The notes below the pieces were generated by a model that made no database searches, was not told the origin of the DNA, and saw nothing but the letters and a program-made list of their open reading frames with translations. Shown here piece after piece: positions 5,407-7,406 of a DNA stretch of 7,406 nt; the stretch's first letter is position 1, and each line of letters begins with the position of its first letter. The DNA comes from Chloroflexota bacterium (GTDB lineage Bacteria; Chloroflexota; Limnocylindria; Limnocylindrales; CSP1-4): positions 1-7,406 of the forward strand of contig JACDAH010000457.1 in the NCBI GenBank assembly GCA_013695505.1. Reading direction: 5' to 3'. A program made the position numbers and the translations under genes.

Positions 5407-6821
5407 CCACCCAGACTGACTTCGACCAGACCGTCGCGGCATGGCTCGATGGCATGGGCCGGACCGAGATGCGGTCGGCTGCCGTGGACGCCGCATTGGA
5501 GTCGGCCCGGGGGCTGGGCCAGCGACGGGGCCTGCGGGGGGCCCTCGCGGGCGCTCAAGCGTGGCCGAAAACCCAGCGTCACGCTCGGATCCCCCACATT
5601 CCGGCCCGGATCCTCCTGGTCGCGGCCTTCGTCGCGGCACTCGCCGCTGCGGCGGTCATCGGCGCCGGGGTGTATCTCCAGCAGCGTCCGACCCTCGGCG
5701 GGGGTGGCTGGATCACCGTGTCTGACCACGCTGGCGGCGAAGTCCACGTCCTCTCACCGGACGGTGCGGATCAGCGAGCCGGCGGGGGCCGCGGGAGCAA
5801 CTACTGCTCCCACCTGTCACCGGCCGGTGATCAGCTCGCCTACTCCGTGCGGCACCAGGGCCTGTTCTTCGAGTCTCTGAATGGCACGGGCCGTCGCCAG
5901 ATCGGTCGATTCAACAACTACGGCTACAAGGATGGGATCTGGTCTCCGGACCGCGCCCGACTTGCCTACCGGGCAAGTGGTGCCAACGGTGCGATCAGCC
6001 GCCTGGAGGTCGTGTCGATGCCGGACGGAACGGTCACGACCCCGCTGACGGCGACAAACGATCTCGTCAGCGAGGCGGCCTGGTCTCCGGACAGTCGACG
6101 TCTCGCAATCGCGAGCGCACGTGACGGCCAGGGCAGCATCGAAATCGTCGGGCTGGACGGAACACGCCTTGGTTCGATCGGCCCGCTGCGGTTGTCGGAG
6201 GAGGTCAGCATGGCCTGGTCGCCCGATGGGTCGAACCTGGCCTATCTCACGATGACAGCATCTGGCGCGACCTCCCTGGTCGTGGCGGACCTGCGGACCG
6301 GTACGCCGCATGAGCTCATGACCGGCTTCATCCTGGTCGATCCCGGCGAGCAGCCGTGGTCAGCCGACGGGCAATGGCTGGCGCTCTCCAGAATCGACGG
6401 GAACGTGCTGATCGTTCGTGCGGACGGGACGCAGCGGACGGTCGTCCCGGCGACTGCGCCAGCCGGTTACTGGTCCGCTCGCTGGTCGCCCGTGGACGAC
6501 ATCGTCGCGATCAGGGACGGCGGTTCAATCCTCACGCTCCATGCGGATGGCACGAACCGACGTTCGCACCCCGTCGGCCCTGACCGGCACGCATGGGACT
6601 TCGACTGGTCGCCCGATGGCTCGCGGTTTGCCGTTGGTGAGGTCGACAACCTGTCGGGCGCCCTGCGCGTGACGACGCACGACGCGTCGGGCGACATGGC
6701 GCCGGTGCTCATTGCAACCTACCCCACCGTCGGCAACGCACCCGCGTCGAACTCACCCGTGGCGCCGGCCGGGCTGGCTCTGATCTGCCTGAGCTGGGAA
6801 GGACCCCCGAACGGGCCATGA
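5403..6821 (+). CDS. Membrane-anchored PD40/TolB-like beta-propeller, probable anti-sigma factor
   Basis: 472 residues; ATG at 5403 overlaps the sigma stop, with a GGAGGG ribosome site inside the sigma gene (5389-5394). Residues 1-65 are cytosolic and include FDQTVAAWLDGMG (7-19) and a basic stretch, resembling the N-termini of anti-sigma proteins coupled to ECF factors in Chloroflexota and Actinomycetota; no zinc motif (HxxxCxxC) is present. One transmembrane helix spans about 69-91. The rest is predicted to be outside. It shows seven PD40-type motifs: LSPAGDQLAY (138), WSPDRARLAY (180), WSPDSRRLAI (227), WSPDGSNLAY (272), WSADGQWLAL (319), WSPVDDIVAI (361) and WSPDGSRFAV (402), spaced 41-47 residues, i.e. 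one per blade. The inferred role is to hold the sigma factor at the membrane and release it when the external propeller senses a ligand or stress. The anti-sigma function rests on context and topology. Confidence 0.82.
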   Translation: MTTQTDFDQTVAAWLDGMGRTEMRSAAVDAALESARGLGQRRGLRGALAGAQAWPKTQRHARIPHIPARILLVAAFVAALAAAAVIGAGVYLQQRPTLGGGGWITVSDHAGGEVHVLSPDGADQRAGGGRGSNYCSHLSPAGDQLAYSVRHQGLFFESLNGTGRRQIGRFNNYGYKDGIWSPDRARLAYRASGANGAISRLEVVSMPDGTVTTPLTATNDLVSEAAWSPDSRRLAIASARDGQGSIEIVGLDGTRLGSIGPLRLSEEVSMAWSPDGSNLAYLTMTASGATSLVVADLRTGTPHELMTGFILVDPGEQPWSADGQWLALSRIDGNVLIVRADGTQRTVVPATAPAGYWSARWSPVDDIVAIRDGGSILTLHADGTNRRSHPVGPDRHAWDFDWSPDGSRFAVGEVDNLSGALRVTTHDASGDMAPVLIATYPTVGNAPASNSPVAPAGLALICLSWEGPPNGP

Positions 6822-6822
6822 C

Positions 6823-6878
6823 GAGCCGCCCGCGGCCGATCCTGCATCAGTCCTGTTGCCACCCTATTCAGGCGGCTC
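6823..6878. repeat. 8-bp inverted repeat GAGCCGCC / GGCGGCTC after the operon
   Basis: Arms at 6823-6830 and 6871-6878, perfect, with a 40-base interior. It lies right after the stop at 6819-6821, where a convergent terminator would be expected, but no U tract follows, so termination here is uncertain. Confidence 0.25.
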
Positions 6879-7081
6879 CTGGAGGCGGGGACGCGGCCTG
6901 CGTTCGCGGGCGGCCGTAGTCGAAATCGCCTCGAGGACGGCTCCGAGCGCCGCGACGGCTGAATGGTGCGCGTCCGTGAGTCCAGGTGACCGAGAGCGAT
7001 GCCCGACCCGCCTCAGCCTCGGCCGAGCGCGTCGATGAGGGCTTCCGCTGACGCGGGCGGATCGGCCGGTCGCATCGTCAT
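6864..7081 (-). pseudogene. Possible small frameshifted gene downstream of the phage-like gene
   Basis: An ATG at 7081 overlaps the stop of the upstream gene (ATGA) and opens a reading frame with G/C-rich third positions, MTMRPADPPASAEALIDALG, that ends after 22 codons at 7013. From about 7000 onward another minus frame, including LTDAHHSAVAALGAVLEAIS and ending at TAG 6864-6866, keeps coding-like composition. The length of 218 bases is one short of a whole number of codons, so a single one-base deletion would join both parts into a protein of about 72 residues. It could be a natural frameshift mutation, a sequencing error, or chance. I do not recognise the product. Confidence 0.3.
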
Positions 7082-7406
7082 CGCAGCACCGCGTCAAGAT
7101 GGCGGATGAGCCGCTCGGAGTCGGCTAGGACGGCGTGCGCCTCGGCACCGGCGAGATGCTGGCGGGCGAGGGCCAGTTCGTCGAGGGCGATCACCTCGAG
7201 CTCGGCCTGGGCGAGGGATGGGCCGAGCAGGCTCTTGATTGCGGCGTACGGCAGGCCAACCGCGGACAGGTGGGCGAAGGCATCCGCCGCTTTCACGGCG
7301 TACAGGCGAGCGTCCGGGTTGGAGGGAGTAGGCGTCAGGCTCAGCTCGATCCACGGCCAGCGGGTGATCTGCCCGTCGCTCTTGGTCTGGACCAGATGGG
7401 CCATCG
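7078..7406 (-). CDS. Probable phage prohead (capsid maturation) protease, C-terminal part
   Basis: Open to the window's right edge; the first visible ATG (7404) is probably internal, so the N-terminal part lies outside. The visible 108 residues start with HLVQTKSDGQITRWPWIEL and continue SLTPTPSNPDARLYAVKAA. This resembles the conserved C-terminal block of HK97-type prohead proteases (family form roughly E-[VL]-SL-x-x-x-P-[AS]-NP-x-A), where a Glu before SL and the P-x-NP turn are typical. The remaining 65 residues are helical and rich in Ala, Leu and Glu. If right, the enzyme trims capsid and scaffold proteins inside the phage procapsid. The catalytic His and Ser would lie upstream of the window. 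Normally a major capsid gene follows; here only a small damaged ORF follows before the convergent sigma operon, which suggests a truncated prophage module. The family assignment comes from motif memory only. Confidence 0.55.
   Translation of the reverse strand, partial: MAHLVQTKSDGQITRWPWIELSLTPTPSNPDARLYAVKAADAFAHLSAVGLPYAAIKSLLGPSLAQAELEVIALDELALARQHLAGAEAHAVLADSERLIRHLDAVLR

Noticed and set aside
4703..5455. 250-residue minus-strand ORF opposite the sigma factor gene
   Set aside because: Antisense to a clear ECF sigma factor; the translation is mostly Arg, Pro, Ser and Gly with no domain.
1..7406. CRISPR array, rRNA, or intact transposase
   Set aside because: No regularly spaced repeats of CRISPR length, no rRNA signature and no DDE transposase motif were found on either strand.

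Overview
This is a GC-rich bacterial segment with GTG starts on two genes, strong purine-rich ribosome binding sites, secreted proteins with Sec signal peptides, and an ECF sigma factor translationally coupled to a membrane-anchored beta-propeller protein. The style fits Chloroflexota (Limnocylindria-like soil or freshwater lineages) or Actinomycetota. That placement is an inference from gene style, not from a marker gene.

Left part (1-3735, minus strand): three uncharacterised genes. 37-1158 encodes a 373-residue cytoplasmic-looking protein with cysteine clusters at both ends and a C-terminal coiled coil. 1288-2721 encodes a 477-residue secreted protein with two diverged copies of one domain followed by a PPC-like (pre-peptidase C-terminal) domain. 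3178-3735 encodes a 185-residue secreted protein. A very strong terminator follows 3178-3735. The 1288-2721 gene has its own sigma70-like promoter, with two spaced palindromic boxes just upstream of it.

Middle (3736-4854): a 1.1-kb stretch with no intact gene. It holds the decayed catalytic end of a tyrosine recombinase (about 4075-4300, at least three frame breaks, nucleophilic tyrosine missing), a near-symmetrical terminator hairpin (4393-4430), and a 3' fragment of a tRNA-Lys(CTT) gene on the minus strand (4445-4494) that still includes CCA. The fragment lacks the D arm and 5' acceptor strand. Perfect short palindromes and a direct repeat lie right beside its broken end. Together these look like the scar of one or more integration events at a tRNA-Lys attachment site.

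Right part (4855-7406): a two-gene operon (ECF sigma factor and a one-pass membrane protein with seven PD40-type motifs, overlapping by ATGA) that probably forms a sigma/anti-sigma signalling pair. Convergent to it, on the minus strand at the window edge, is the C-terminal part of what looks like a phage prohead (capsid maturation) protease, followed by a short, apparently frameshifted ORF. From the orientation of the tRNA fragment, the mobile element would lie to its right, which agrees with a phage-like gene there. The recombinase relic on its left would then belong to a second integration at the same site.
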